Notes under the pieces: model-generated
What the model was told of the DNA's origin: nothing
What the model saw: only the letters and a program-made list of their open reading frames with translations
The model's database searches: none
Made by a program: the position numbers and the translations under genes
Shown here: positions 1-11,700 of the stretch, one piece after another
Numbering within the stretch: position 1 is the first letter of the stretch
Layout: the number at the start of each line of letters is the position of its first letter
Origin: Chamaelirium japonicum
Taxonomy: Eukaryota; Streptophyta; Magnoliopsida; Liliales; Melanthiaceae
Assembly (NCBI GenBank): GCA_947650365.1
Contig: CANTAL010000203.1
Coordinates: forward strand, 186,001-250,000
Direction: 5' to 3'
Length of the DNA stretch: 64,000 nt

Positions 1-3000
1 TCGTGCGAATGAAATAGAATGGATACAAATGAATTAGAATGGATCATACGAATGAATTAGAATGACGATCCATTCTTACTCATTCTTATGATCCATTCTA
101 TTTCATTCGCACGAATGTATCCATTCTAATTCATTCGTACGATCCATTCTAATTCATTCATAGGATCCATTCTAATTCATTCATACAATCCATTCTAATT
201 TATTCGCACGAATGTATCCATTCTAATTCATTCGTACGATCAGTTCTAATTCATTCACAAAATCTATTCTAATTCATTCATACGATCCATTCTAATTCAT
301 TGACACGAATGTATCCATTCTAATTCATTCATACGATCCATTCTAATTCATTCGTACGATCCATTCTAATTCACTCATACGATCCATTCTAATACATTCA
401 TACGATCCATTCTAATTGATTTGCACGAATATATCCATTCTAATTCATTCGTACGATCCATTCTAATTCCTTCGTACGATCCATTCTAATTCATTCGTAC
501 GATCTATTCTAATTCATTCGTACGATCCATTCTAATTCATTCGTACGATCCATTCTAATTCCTTCGTACGATCCATTCTAATTCATTCGTACGATCCATT
601 CTAATTTATTCGTACAATCTATTCTAATTCATTCGTACGAATGGATACATTCGTGTGAATGAATTAGAATGGATCGTACGAATGAGTAAGAATGGATCGT
701 ACGAATGAAATAGAATTGATTGCACGAATGAATTAGAATGGATCGTACGAATGAATTAGAATGGATCGTGTGAAAGAATTAGAATGGATTGTATGAATGA
801 ATTAGAATGGATCGTACGAATGAATTAGAATGGATCGTACGAAGGAATTAGAATGGATCGTACAAATGAATTAGAATGGATCGTACGAATGAATAAGAAT
901 AGATCGTATGAATGAATTAGAATGGATCGTACGAAGGAATTAGAATGGATCGTACGAATGAATTAGAATGGATTGTATAAATGAAATAGAATGGATACAT
1001 TCGTGTGAATGAATTAGAATGGATCGTATGAATGAATTAGAATAGATTTTGTGAATGAATTAGAACTGATCGTACGAATGAATTAGAATGGATACATTCG
1101 TGCGAATAAATTAGAATGGATTGTATGAATGAATTAGAATGGATCCTATGAATGAATTAGAATGGATCGTATGAATGAATTAGAATGGATCGTACGAATG
1201 AATTAGAATGGATATATTCGTGCAAATGAATTAGAATGGATCGTATGAATGTATTAGAATGGATCGTATGAGTGAATTAGAATGGATCGTGCGAATGAAT
1301 TAGAATGGATTGTATGAATGAATTAGAATGGATCATACGAATTAATTAGAATGGATCATACGAATGAATTAGAATGGATCATACGAATTAATTAGAATGG
1401 ATCATACGAATGAATTAGAATGGATCGTACGAATGAATTAGAATGGATACATTTGTGCGAAAGAATTAGAATAGATCGTAGAATGAATTAGAATGGATCC
1501 TATGAATGAATTAGAATGGATCGTGCGAATGAATTAGAATGGATCGTACGAATGAATTAGAATGGATACATTCGTGCGAATGAATTAGAATGGATCGGAC
1601 GAATGAATTAGAATGGATCGTACGAATGAATTAGAATGGATCAAATGAATGAATTAGAATGGTTACATTTATGCGAATGAATTAGAATGGATCGTATGAA
1701 TGAATTAGAATGGATCGTACGAATGAATTAGAATGGATCGTACGAATGAACTAGAATGGATACATTCGTGCGAATGAATTAGAATGGATCGGACGAATGA
1801 ATTAGAATGGATCGTACGAATGAATTAGAATGGATCGTACGAATGAATTAGAATAGCTCATATGAATGAATTAGAATGAATCGTATGAATGAATTAGAAT
1901 GGTTACATTCCTGCGAATGAATTAGAATAGATCGTACGAATGAATTAGAATGGATCGTACGAATAAATTAGAATGGATCGTGGGAATCAATTAGAATGGA
2001 TCGTACGAATGAATTAGAATGGATCCACCGAATGAGTTAGAGTGGATCATACGAATGAATTAGAATGGATTGTACGAATGAATTAGAATGGATTGTGCGA
2101 ATGAATTAGAATGGATCCTACGAATGAATTAGAATGGATCGTGTGAAAGAATTAGAATGGATTGTATGAATGAATTAGAATGGATATATTCGTGCAAATG
2201 AATTAGAATGGATCGTATGAATGTATTAGAATGGATCGTATGAGTGAATTAGAATGGATCGTACGAATGAATTAGAATGGATTGTATGAATGAATTAGAA
2301 TGGATCGTACGAATGAATTAGAATGGATCGTATGAATTAATTAGAATGGATCGTACGAATGAATTAGAATGGATCAAATGAATGAATTAGAATGGTTACA
2401 TTCATGCGAATGAATTAAAATGGATCGTACGAATGGATTAGAATGGATCGTACGAATGGATTAGAATGGATACATTCGAGCGTACGATCCATTCTTATTC
2501 ATTCGTCCAATCCATTCTAATTCATTTGCACGAATGTATCCATTCTAATTCATTCGTACGTACGATCCATTCTAATTCATTCATTTGATCCCTTCTAATT
2601 CATTCGTACGATCCATTCTAATTCATTCGTCCGATCCATTCTAATTAATTCACACGAATATATCCATTCTAATTCATTCGTACGATCCATTCTAATTCAT
2701 TCGCACGATCCATTCTAATTCATTCGTACGATCCATTCTATTTCATTCATACGATCTATTCTAATTCATTCATACAATCCATTCTAATTCTTTCACACGA
2801 TCCATTCTAATTCATTCGTACGATCCATTCTAATTCATTCGCACAATCCATTCTATTTCATTCGTACGATCCATTCTTACGCATTGGTACGATCCATTCT
2901 AATTCATTAGCACGATCCATTCTAATTCATTCGTACGATCCATTCTAATTCATTCGCACGATCCATTCTAATTCATTCGTACGATCCATTCTAATTCATT

Positions 3001-6000
3001 CTATGATCCATTCTAATTCATTCAAACAATCCATTCTAATTCATTCCGTACGATCCATTCTAATTCATTCGTACGATCCATTCTATTTCATGCGTACGAT
3101 CCATTCTTACTCATTGGTACGATCCATTCTAATTCATTCGCACGAATATATCCATTCTAATTCATTCGTACGAATCCATTCTAATTCAATCGTACGATCC
3201 ATTCTAATACATTCATACGATCCATTCTAATTCATTTGCACGAATATATCTATTCTAATTCATTCGTACGATCAATTCTAATTCATTCGTACGATCCATT
3301 CTAATTCATTCGTAAGATCCATTCTAATTCATTCGTACGATCCATTCTAATTCATTCGTACGATCCATTCTAATTCATTCGCACGAATGTATCCATTCTA
3401 GTTCATTCGTACGATCCATTCTAATTCATTCGTACGATCCATTCTAATTCATTCGCATGATCAATTCTAATTCATTCGTACGATCAATTCTAATTCATTC
3501 ACACGAATGTATCCATTCTAATTCATTCGTACGATCCTGAATTAGAATGGATCATACGAATGAATTAGAATGGATACCTTGGTGCATATCAATTAGAATG
3601 GATCGTACAAAAGAATTAGAATGGATCATATTAATGAATTAGAATGGATCGTACGAATGAATTAGAATGGATACATTCGTGCGAATGAATTAGAATGGAT
3701 CGTGCACGAATGTATCCATTCTAATTCATTCGTACGATCCATTCTAATTCATTAATATGATCCATTCTAATTCATTCGTACGATCCATTCTAATTCATAT
3801 GCACAAAGGTATCCATTCTAATCCATTCGTAGGATCCATTCTAATCCATTCGTACGATCCATTCTAATTCATTCGTACGATCCATTCTAATTCATTCGCT
3901 TGAATGTATCCATTCTAATCCATTCGTACGATCCATTCTAATCCATTCGAACGATCCATTCTAATTCATTCGCATGAATGTAACCATTCTAATTCATTCA
4001 TTTGATCCATTCTAATTCATTCGTACGATCCATTCTAATTCATTCGTCCGATCCATTCTAATTCATTCGCACGAATGTATCCATTCTAATTCATTCGTAC
4101 GATCCATTCTAATTCATTCGTACGATCCATTCTAATTCATTCGTACGATCCATTCTAATTCATTCGTAAGATCCATTCTAATTCATTCGTATGATCCATT
4201 CTAATTCATTCGCACGAATGTATTTATTCTAGTTCATTCGTATGATCTATTCTAATTCATTCGTATGATCCATTCTAATTCATTCGCACGATCCATTCTA
4301 ATTCATTCGTACGGTCAATTCTAATTCATTCGCACGAATGTATGCATTCTAATTCATTCATACGATCCATTCTAATTCATTCGTACGATCCATTCTAATT
4401 CATTCGTACGATCCATTATAATTTATTCGTCTGATGCATTCTAATTCATTCGCACAAATGTATCCATTCTAATTCATTCGCACGATCCATTCTAATTCAT
4501 TCGTACGATCAATTCTAATTCATTCACACGAATGTATCCATTCTAATTCATTCATACGATCCATTCTAATTCATTCGTACGATCCATTCTAATCTATTCG
4601 CACGATCCATTCTAATTCATTCGTCCGATCCATTCTAATTCATTCGCACGAATGTATCCATTCTAATTCATTCGTACGATCCATTCTAATTCATTCGTAC
4701 GATCTATTCTAATTCATTCGCACGAATGTATCCATTCTAGTTCATTCGTACGATCCATTCTAATTCATTCGTACGATCCATTCTAATTCATTCGCACGAT
4801 CCATTCTAATTAATTCGTACGATCAATTCTAATTCATTCGTACGAGCCATTCTAATTCACTCATACGTTCCATTCTAATACATTCATACGATCCATTCTA
4901 ATTCATTTGCACGAATATATCCATTCTAATTCATTCGTACGATCCATTCTAATTCCATCGTACGATCCATTCTAATTCATTCGTACGATCTATTCTAATT
5001 CATTCGTACGATCCATTCTAATTCATTCGTACGATCCATTATAATTCCTTCGTACGATCCATTCTAATTCATTCGTACGATCCATTCTAATTCATTCATA
5101 CAATCCATTCTAATTCTTTCAGACGATCCATTCTAATTCATTCGTACGATCCATTCTAATTCATTCGTGCAATCTATTCTATTTCATTCGTACGATCCAT
5201 TCTTACTCATTCGTATGATCCATTCTAATTCATTCGGACGAATGTATCCATTATAATTTATTCGTACGATCCATTCTAATTCATTCGTACGATCCATTCT
5301 AATTCATTTGTATCCATTCTATTTCATTCGCACGATCCATTCTAACTCATTCGCGCAATCTATTCTAATTTATTCGTACGATCCATTCTAATTCATTCGT
5401 ACGATCCATTCTTACTCATTCGTACGATCCATTCTAATTCCTTCGTACGATCCATTCTAATTCCTTCGTACAATCCATTCTAATTCCTTCGTACGAATGA
5501 ATTAGAATGAATTAGAATGGATACATTCGTGCGAATGAATTAGAATGGATCATACGAATGAGTAAGAATGGATCGTACGAATGAAATAGAATGGATTGTA
5601 CGAATGAATTAGAATGGATCCTACGAATGAATTAGAATAGATCGTGTGAAAGAATTAGAATGGATTGTATGAATGAATTAGAATGAATTCGTACGATCCA
5701 TTCGAATTCATTCGCACAATCCATTCTAATTCATTGATACGATCCATTCTAATTCATTCATACAATCCATTCTAATTCTTTCACACGATCCATTCTAATT
5801 TATTCGTAGGATCCATTCTAATTCATTCGAACAATCTATTCTATTTCATTCGTACGATCCATTCTTACTCATTCGTCTGATCCATTCTAATTCATTCGGA
5901 CGAATGTATCCATTCTAATTTATTCGTACGATCCATTCTAATTCATTCGTACGATTCATTCTAATTCATTCGTCCGATCCATTCTAATTCATTCGCACGA

Positions 6001-6645
6001 ATATATCCATTCTAATTCATTCGTACCATCCATTCTAATTCATTCATACGATCCATTCTAATTCATTCGTAAGATCCATTCTAATTCATTTGTACGATCC
6101 ATTCTAATTCATTCGTACGATCCATTCTAATTCATTCGCACGAATGTATCCATTCTAGTTCATTCGTACGATCCATTCTAATTCATTCATACGATCAATT
6201 CTAATTCATTCATACGATCCATTCTAATTCATTCGTACGATCCATTCTAATTCATTCATACAATCCATTCTAATTCATTCGTACGATCCATTCTAATTCA
6301 CTCATACGATCCATTCTAATACATTCATACGATCCATTCTAATTCATTTGCACGAATATATCCATTCTAATTCATTCGTACGATCCATTCTAATTCATTC
6401 GCACAAATGTATCTATTCTAATTCATTCGTACGATCCATTCTAATTCATTCGTACGATCCATTCTAATTCATTCGCACGAATGTATCCTTTCTAATTCAT
6501 TCGTACGATCCATTCTAATTAATTCGTACGATCCATTCTAATTCATTCGCACGATCCATTCTAATTCTTTCATACAATCCATTCTAATTCTTTCGTGCGA
6601 ATGAATTAGAATGGATACCTTTGTGCATATGAATTAGAATGGATC
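1..6645. repeat. 23/28-bp satellite array, left block
   Basis: Tandem AT-rich satellite. The basic unit is 23 bp and contains the words GAATTAGAATGG and ATCGTACGAAT. A 28-bp variant carries a 5-bp ACATT insertion after GGAT, giving GGATACATTCGTGCGAATG. Units occur on both strands: reading GAATTAGAATGG as forward, the array switches strand near 65, 636, 2474, 3538, 3705, 5492, 5687 and 6599. Monomers differ at a few positions, commonly CGTACG to CATACG, CGTATG or TGTACG. No gene was seen; the short frames of up to 75 codons here are translations of the repeat. Its function is unknown. It could be pericentromeric, subtelomeric or knob heterochromatin. Confidence 0.97.
3570..3815. repeat. Palindromic satellite segment with arms of about 110 bp
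   Basis: The left arm starts near GGATACCTTGGTGCATAT (3570) and continues through the variant unit ATCATATTAATG (about 3625). The right arm, after a turn at GTGCACGAATG near 3703, repeats these words as the reverse complement: CATTAATATGAT near 3751 and ATATGCACAAAGGTATCC near 3800. The same palindrome recurs near 51570-51815 and in part near 54790-54930 and 62285-62480, so it was copied as a unit and is not a chance flip. Confidence 0.75.
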
Positions 6646-6650
6646 GTATG
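6646..6650. repeat. Target site duplication, left copy (GTATG)
   Basis: GTATG directly precedes the first base of the element and is repeated exactly at 20020-20024 after its last base. Five bp is the usual duplication length for LTR retrotransposon integrases. The word belongs to the satellite variant GATCGTATGAAT, so the insertion fell inside a repeat unit. Confidence 0.96.
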
Positions 6651-6847
6651 TGTTTGGGGGATTTTTCCTGGTCCTTGCGAGCCACCTGTAAGATCAAGAA
6701 AAAAGAAACGTGAGAACGGCTGGCTCCCTTAGGAGCGCAGACCCTCCGACGCTCAAGTCAGTTATGGTAACACAACGGAGAGCTGTTGTATACCAAAGTG
6801 GTAGTGAAAGGGATTTCGAACCTCTACTTTGGAGCCTGGGGGTGTGC

Positions 6848-6854
6848 ATTTATA
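6848..6854 (-). promoter_or_regulatory. TATA box copy in the 3' LTR
   Basis: TATAAAT on the minus strand, about 200 bp before the LTR's 3' edge. It duplicates the promoter TATA of the 5' LTR. The next bases are GC here and GT in the other LTR, which is the only LTR difference I found. Confidence 0.6.
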
Positions 6855-7252
6855 GACATGGGCGACCTATCGAGCTATGACGCGTGGAGGCTCTTTCCGG
6901 CACCTTCTAGGCCCCCACGTTCTAGCCTTCAATAGTTTCTGACAGTTCTTGGAACTTGGATCCCTGACATTCTTTGTCGTCTAGCTCTTCTGACGCAGTA
7001 GTGGGGAACAGCAGCTGCTATTCTGTTGCCGCCATAGGGATCTTCCAGAATGTTCAAGTCCAGGAGGTCTCAAACCGACTCTGACTGGCTTCCATGGACT
7101 GCAATCGTCCACGTAGCTTCAGTGGGTTCTCGACACCTGGCAATCTCAGGGAAAAAGCAAAGGCCAGCTTGCCCAATACTGCTCCGTCCTTTCGCCCATA
7201 TTTATCAAGAGTTGGACCTCGCGGGAGCAACCTCTTCGATAAACAGGGGTCT

Positions 7253-7763
7253 AGGCGAGCTTCTGGGCGAGCTTCTGAGCGAGTTTGGGCGAACTCCTGG
7301 GCGAGCTAGGCGAGCTCCTGAGCGAGCTAGGCGAGCTCCTGAGTGAGCATGGCGTGCTCCTAAATGAGCTTGGGCGAGCTCCTATGCAAGCTAGGCGGGC
7401 TCATTAGTGAACATGGCGAGCTATTGGGCGAGCTAGGCGAGCTCCTGAGCGAGCATGGCGAGCTCCTGGACGAGCTAGGCGAGCTCCTGAGCGAGCGTTT
7501 CGAGCTCCTGGACGAGCTAAGCGAGCTCCTGAGCGAGCATGACGAGCTCCTGGACGAGCTTGGGCGATCTCCTTCGCGCTCTTTGTCTAAGCCATTTGTC
7601 GAATATGGGCGAGTATGGCGAGCTCCTGGATGAGCTTGGGCGAGCTCCTTCGCGCTCTTTGTCTAAGCCATTTATCGAATTTGGGCGAGTATGGCGAGCT
7701 CCTGGATGAGCTTGGGCGAGCTCCTTCGCGCTCTTTGTCTAAGCAATTTATCGAATTTGGGCG
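7253..7763. repeat. GAGCTC-rich minisatellite in the LTR (U3)
   Basis: Two kinds of tandem repeat lie side by side. About 7253-7555 holds degenerate units built from GGCGAGCTCCTG and GAGCGAGCATGG, with a 42-bp period clear in the last three copies. About 7556-7763 holds 2.7 copies of a 76-bp unit (starts at 7556, 7632 and 7708) that add the word TTCGCGCTCTTTGTCTAAG. The region lies upstream of the LTR TATA box in element sense, so it is in U3 where enhancers sit. The open frames across it on both strands follow from the repeat and are not considered genes. Confidence 0.85.
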
Positions 7764-7904
7764 TGCTTCTGTGGGGGACTGGAGGTGTGAGCTGTACTCA
7801 GATACAAGGTGTCCATCCCGCTCCATGTGAAGGCGAGCCCCTGACGATGGTTCCAACTCCTGGGCGGGCTATCCAAGATATGTGGTTTTTGATTACCCCC
7901 AACA

Positions 7905-7916
7905 TTACCCCCTCCT
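7905..7916 (-). other. Polypurine tract (plus-strand DNA primer)
   Basis: On the minus strand the bases directly before the 3' LTR read AGGAGGGGGTAA. A purine run abutting the 3' LTR is where second-strand synthesis starts in LTR retrotransposons. Its position, touching the LTR edge, confirms that the element is in minus orientation. Confidence 0.85.
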
Positions 7917-8053
7917 GAGGGAGTGATCGAGGAAACTCGATGCTTGCTCAGGAGTCTTAGCGAGTTCCTATCCCTCGTAATGTGCCTGATATCAATGTCT
8001 ACTGCAACAGTTTTCTGACGGGGCGGAGATAGTAGCTACGGGCGAGCTGCACC

Positions 8054-8340
8054 GAGAGCTTTGACTGCCTGTACTTCACAAACGCTGGGCGGTCCACGAG
8101 CATCAGCCACGAACGATCTCCTTCCGATGCGAGCTTGTCACATGCGGCCAGGGTCTGCGTCGGGCGAGCTGCGGGCACCTACCGCAAGCGATCTGCGCCG
8201 AGAGCTTTGACTGCCAGTACTTCACAAACGCTGGTGGGCCACGTGCGTCAGCCACGAGCGATCTCCTTCCGATGCGAGCGTGTTACATGCGGCCAGGGTC
8301 TGCGTCGGGCGAGCTGCGGGCACCTGCCGCGAGCGATCTT
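8054..8340. repeat. Two tandem copies of a 146-bp repeat
   Basis: The copies begin at GAGAGCTTTGACTGCC (8054 and 8200) and share the words TACTTCACAAACGCTGG, GATCTCCTTCCGATGCGAGC and GCGGCCAGGGTCTGCGTC. They differ by scattered substitutions. They lie upstream of the antisense gene and may be duplicated regulatory DNA. The short open frames across them look incidental. Confidence 0.85.
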
Positions 8341-8445
8341 GTGACTTGGGTATCGCACCAAATCTCCAACGGTCGCTTTGTCTTAAATGTGACGCGAGAC
8401 TCAATGCTGATACAGCGAATCTCATCATGAGATCCCGATCGGCGC

Positions 8446-8459
8446 GAGACACGTGTCTC
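8446..8459. promoter_or_regulatory. G-box palindrome
   Basis: GAGACACGTGTCTC is a perfect 14-base palindrome centred on CACGTG, the G-box recognised by plant bHLH and bZIP factors. It lies about 190 bp upstream of the TATA box at 8646, a usual distance for a proximal element. Confidence 0.55.
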
Positions 8460-8645
8460 CTCCTCATTTGTTCTTCTTCTGTCAGAAATGACAGTGTCGG
8501 CGCCGGCGCAGCTTTTTCCACGCGTGGCCCACGTGGCGCTTGACGATTGGAAGGGAACGAGCTGTCGCTTCACCTGTCGTCACGTCGCCTCGCTGAGCGC
8601 GCTCGGGCATTAACTGCGGCCCGATTCACCTTTCTTTCATTTGCC

Positions 8646-8653
8646 TATAAATA
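8646..8653 (+). promoter_or_regulatory. TATA box of the antisense gene
   Basis: TATAAATA, in the context GCCTATAAATAGGG, is a textbook plant TATA box. It lies 104 bp before the first ATG (8750). A transcription start near 8680 would leave a leader of about 70 nt. It points away from the LTR and toward pol, so the antisense gene appears to have its own promoter. Confidence 0.75.
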
Positions 8654-8749
8654 GGGTAAGGGGGACGATTTTTTACCGCTGCGTGAAAACAGCTCTCCCT
8701 TCTCCCCTAACCTTCTCAACTCGCAGCTCGCTTGCGCCCTCTTGCTCTC

Positions 8750-11700
8750 ATGGCTTCCTCTGCTGCTGCTTCTTCTTCAGCCACTGCTGCTGCTGCTGCG
8801 ATCTCCCGGGAGGAGCCTCTCAATGTCGCCCCCATCTCGGTGCGTGCTCCGGGCACCGAGAAAGAGGCTCCTCCCAAGGTGCCCGCCGTCCTCTGGTTCA
8901 ACGACATCGGGGGCGTGCCGGTCCCCGAGAGTCTACGGACAGCGGCGGGCATCCCCCAAGAGCTCGACATCCTTCCTTTCCCGAGATCGGGGAGACCGCT
9001 CTCCGGAACTGCGGTCTCCGTGGGGCAAATATGGTCAGGGCTCCGACTGCCCCTGAACCATCTAGCCAGCGAGCTCCTGGAGCTGGCGGGTTTATGCCCC
9101 GCTCAGCTCCCAGGAAACTCGTGGGGGATTCTCTACGGGCTTTCTCAAATCGAGGAAGCCCTTAACGTGAGGATCCCCCTGGCCTATCTCCTGAAGAAGT
9201 GGTCCCTCAAGCCGGGGACAATCTTCAGCGAGGTCGACTGCGGCCACTACTACCTCGCAGGCCGCCCTGGCGAGGTGCTGCCCTTCTCCGCGGTCGAGAA
9301 CAAAGACCGATATTGGAAGGAGTATCCATTCGTGATCGAGGGCAACTGGCGAGGTCCCTGCGCCGGAGTCCGCTCCTTTCCCGGCAGACCGCCTCTGCCG
9401 GTCTTCAAGGAGATCGCGGAGTATCGCTCTAAGGGGAAGAAGTGTATCTCGGCAGCCCGAGAGAAATCTCTCGATGAGGCGATCCTGGAGTTCCTCGGCG
9501 GGCGGACTCCGGACAAGGTCCTGGCCCCGGACTTCTCCTTCCTCTGGAAGGATCTCCGGACGGGCACCATCATGACCCGCCAGAAGATCATGCGCAAGAA
9601 GGTGGCGGTCTCTCGCCGCACCGGGGCGACCTCCCAGGCTGCTGCCGCGCCCGCCGGTGCCGGCACTTCTTCGGCGAGGAAGGGGAAGAAGAAACGAGCT
9701 TCTCCGATCAGGCTCGCCGATGAAGACACCATCGACATGCTCCGCGAGGAGGATATCCCCTCGCCGCCGCCTCCATCCCGCGAGGTTGCCCCAGGTCAGG
9801 CGAACTCCCCCTTCGTTTCCAATCCCCTCATGCACTCCTCAGTTTCGGAACCTCCACGACGTCAAGTTGTGATGGTCGACCCCGAGGACCCGCGCGTCGA
9901 GCTCCTTCTTGGCATGGCGGAGGTGGAAACCCCAATGGCCGAGATACTGATGCGCGAGTTCCCGGGCGACCTTTCTAAACCTCTTTATGTCGCGGTAATG
10001 ACCCCAGAGATGGAGGGCGCCCATATAAAGAAGAAGAAGAAGAAGGCTCCAGCAGCCCGCCCAATGGCGGAGAACGACGCCGTTCGCAAGGCTCGTGAAG
10101 CCTATGCGCGAGCCATTGAGGACAGGAAGAAAGCCGCCCTCGAGGAAGCGGGCTTGCCATCGGGCGAGGATTCCAGCGATGAGTCCAGCTCGGAAGAAGA
10201 GGAGCCGCGATCTCTCGAGGACGAGCCCGCTTCTACGACAGCGAGGCCTCCCCTGCCCTTCGAGGGACCGGCGCCAATGAGCCCGCTACCTTCTGCACCT
10301 GCTCCGGCCAAGACCTCGGCACCGGCCGCTCCTGCCCCTAGCATGCCCGCGCAGGAACCTGCTCCCGAGCCCTCGCCTGTGCCTGCGCTTGCGCCCGAGC
10401 TCGGACCCGTGTCCGAGCCTGCGCCCGCGCAGGAACCTGCTCCTGCGTCCAGGCTCGCGCCTGCGCCCGCGCCCGAGCCCGCGCTTGCGCCTGAGCCCGC
10501 GCCTGCGCACGAGCCCGCGCCTGCTCCCGAGCCCGCGCGTGCGCCCGAGCCCGCGCCCGCGTCTGAGCCCGCGCCTGCGCCCAAGCCCACGCCTGCTCCC
10601 GAGCCCGCGCTCGCTCTCGAGACTGTGCTTGCGCCTGAGTCTGCGCCTGCGCCCGAGCCCGCGCCTGCTCCCGAGCCCGCGCCTGCTTCCGAGCCCGCGC
10701 CTGCGCCCGAGCCCACGCCTGCTCCCGAGCCCGCGCTCGCTCTCGAGACTGCGCTTGCGCCTGAGTCTGCGCCTGCGCCCGAGCCCGCGCCTGCTCCCGA
10801 GCCCGCGCCTGCTTCCGAGCCCGCACTCGCGCCTGAGTCCGCGCCCGCCACTCTTGAGGTTCCCCCTCTCCCTGAGCTGGGCAGGTTGGCCTATTGGTCT
10901 CCGGATCTAGGGGCCATCCTGGACGACTTTCCGAGCTCCAGCTCGGAAGCCTCGGACCCGGACCTGCCGGGGCGAAGGGGAGCCGCCGCGCCTTCCCCTA
11001 CCCACGAAGGAATTGCCGGCGCTCAAGAGGCCGAGCCTGCTGCTGCCTCCATCAGTGCGCCCCCTCCAGCTGCTCCCACCGAGGCGAGCCAAGCGGGCTC
11101 CTCCACTGGCGGTCCTGAGCGCGCCCCTTTCTTCATGCGGGAGATCCTGGGGCGCAATATCTTTGCCCAAGCTCCCTACGTCGATATCATTAACCGACTG
11201 CTCGAGGTAAGGCCGCCTCCATACTCCTTTATCTCCAAACCCCCGCTTCAACTTCTAACTTAATCTGTTCGCTTTCTCCGTAGGTAGAGCGGGTCGGCCG
11301 GGCTCTTGTTGACGAGGTCGCAGAAGTCGCGGGGAACACCGTTGCTCTCTACGATGACACTCTCCATGACTCGGAGAGGAGAGTAGATGAGTACATTCTT
11401 CGAATCCGCCAAATGGACCAGTCAGGTGAGCTGCGGGCTGAAGTGGACCGACTGCGCCAGCAGGTCGCTTCCTCTAACGCGGAGGTCAACGAACTGCGCC
11501 AGCGGGCTGCCACCTTCACCACCACGCTAGCCTTGGTTGAGGATGCCCGCGGCCGCGCCCTATCCGATGCGGAGGCCGCCCAGAAGGAAGTCTCCGAGCT
11601 TCAACGTCAGTTGGCGGCCTCCAGGGATGAGATCGCGTCTCTGAAGGAAACGCATCTCCAAGACCTCCACTCCCAGCAACGCCGCCTCCAGGCGCAACTC

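Larger units (their letters stand above)
6651..7904 (-). repeat. 3' LTR of the element
   Basis: A 1,254-bp repeat whose plus-strand ends are TGTTTGGGGG and CCCCCAACA, so the tips form a short inverted repeat. Because the coding genes run on the minus strand, this copy is the 3' LTR and should supply the polyadenylation site. It includes a GAGCTC-rich minisatellite (about 7253-7763) and the TATAAAT box at 6848-6854. I saw no AATAAA in the expected R-U5 part. It matches the copy at 18766-20019 except at 6846. Confidence 0.96.
7917..8645 (+). promoter_or_regulatory. Non-coding region: presumed upstream region of the antisense gene
   Basis: No convincing gene lies between the polypurine tract and the antisense gene's TATA box. 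The stretch holds a 146-bp duplication (8054-8340) and several ACGT-core motifs: the 14-base palindrome GAGACACGTGTCTC (8446-8459), CCACGTGG (8529-8536) and CACGTC (8581-8586). ACGT cores of this type are bound by plant bZIP and bHLH factors. That they act here is inference. Confidence 0.55.

Noticed and set aside
3003-3230. 75-codon frame in the satellite with repeated SNSF and RSILIHS
   Set aside because: It is a translation of the 23-bp repeat. A TAA recurs every three monomers and is absent here only through monomer changes. The same applies to the frames at 21990-22178 and 40852-41040.
1-6645. CRISPR-like array
   Set aside because: Short repeats are present, but there are no unique spacers. 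The units are contiguous, on both strands, and in plant-type DNA.
7050-7856. Several 70-98-codon frames in the LTRs
   Set aside because: They lie in U3 and its minisatellite, are repeated identically in the other LTR, and show codon patterns set by the GAGCTC repeat.
7905-7925. Primer binding site after the left LTR
   Set aside because: There is no TGG start here. The minus-strand reading gives a polypurine tract, showing that the left LTR is the 3' LTR.
8135-8573. Frames of 69-99 codons before the antisense gene
   Set aside because: They overlap the 146-bp duplication and the promoter region on both strands and lack recognisable features.
8732-8749. Start of the antisense protein at 8732
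   Set aside because: The codon there is TTG. The first ATG is at 8750, in a better context and followed by a typical MASS start.
10102-10851. 249-codon minus-strand frame rich in Gly, Ala and Ser
   Set aside because: It is the complement of the Pro-Ala-Glu coding repeat, where GC-rich codons leave the other strand open. It has no independent features.
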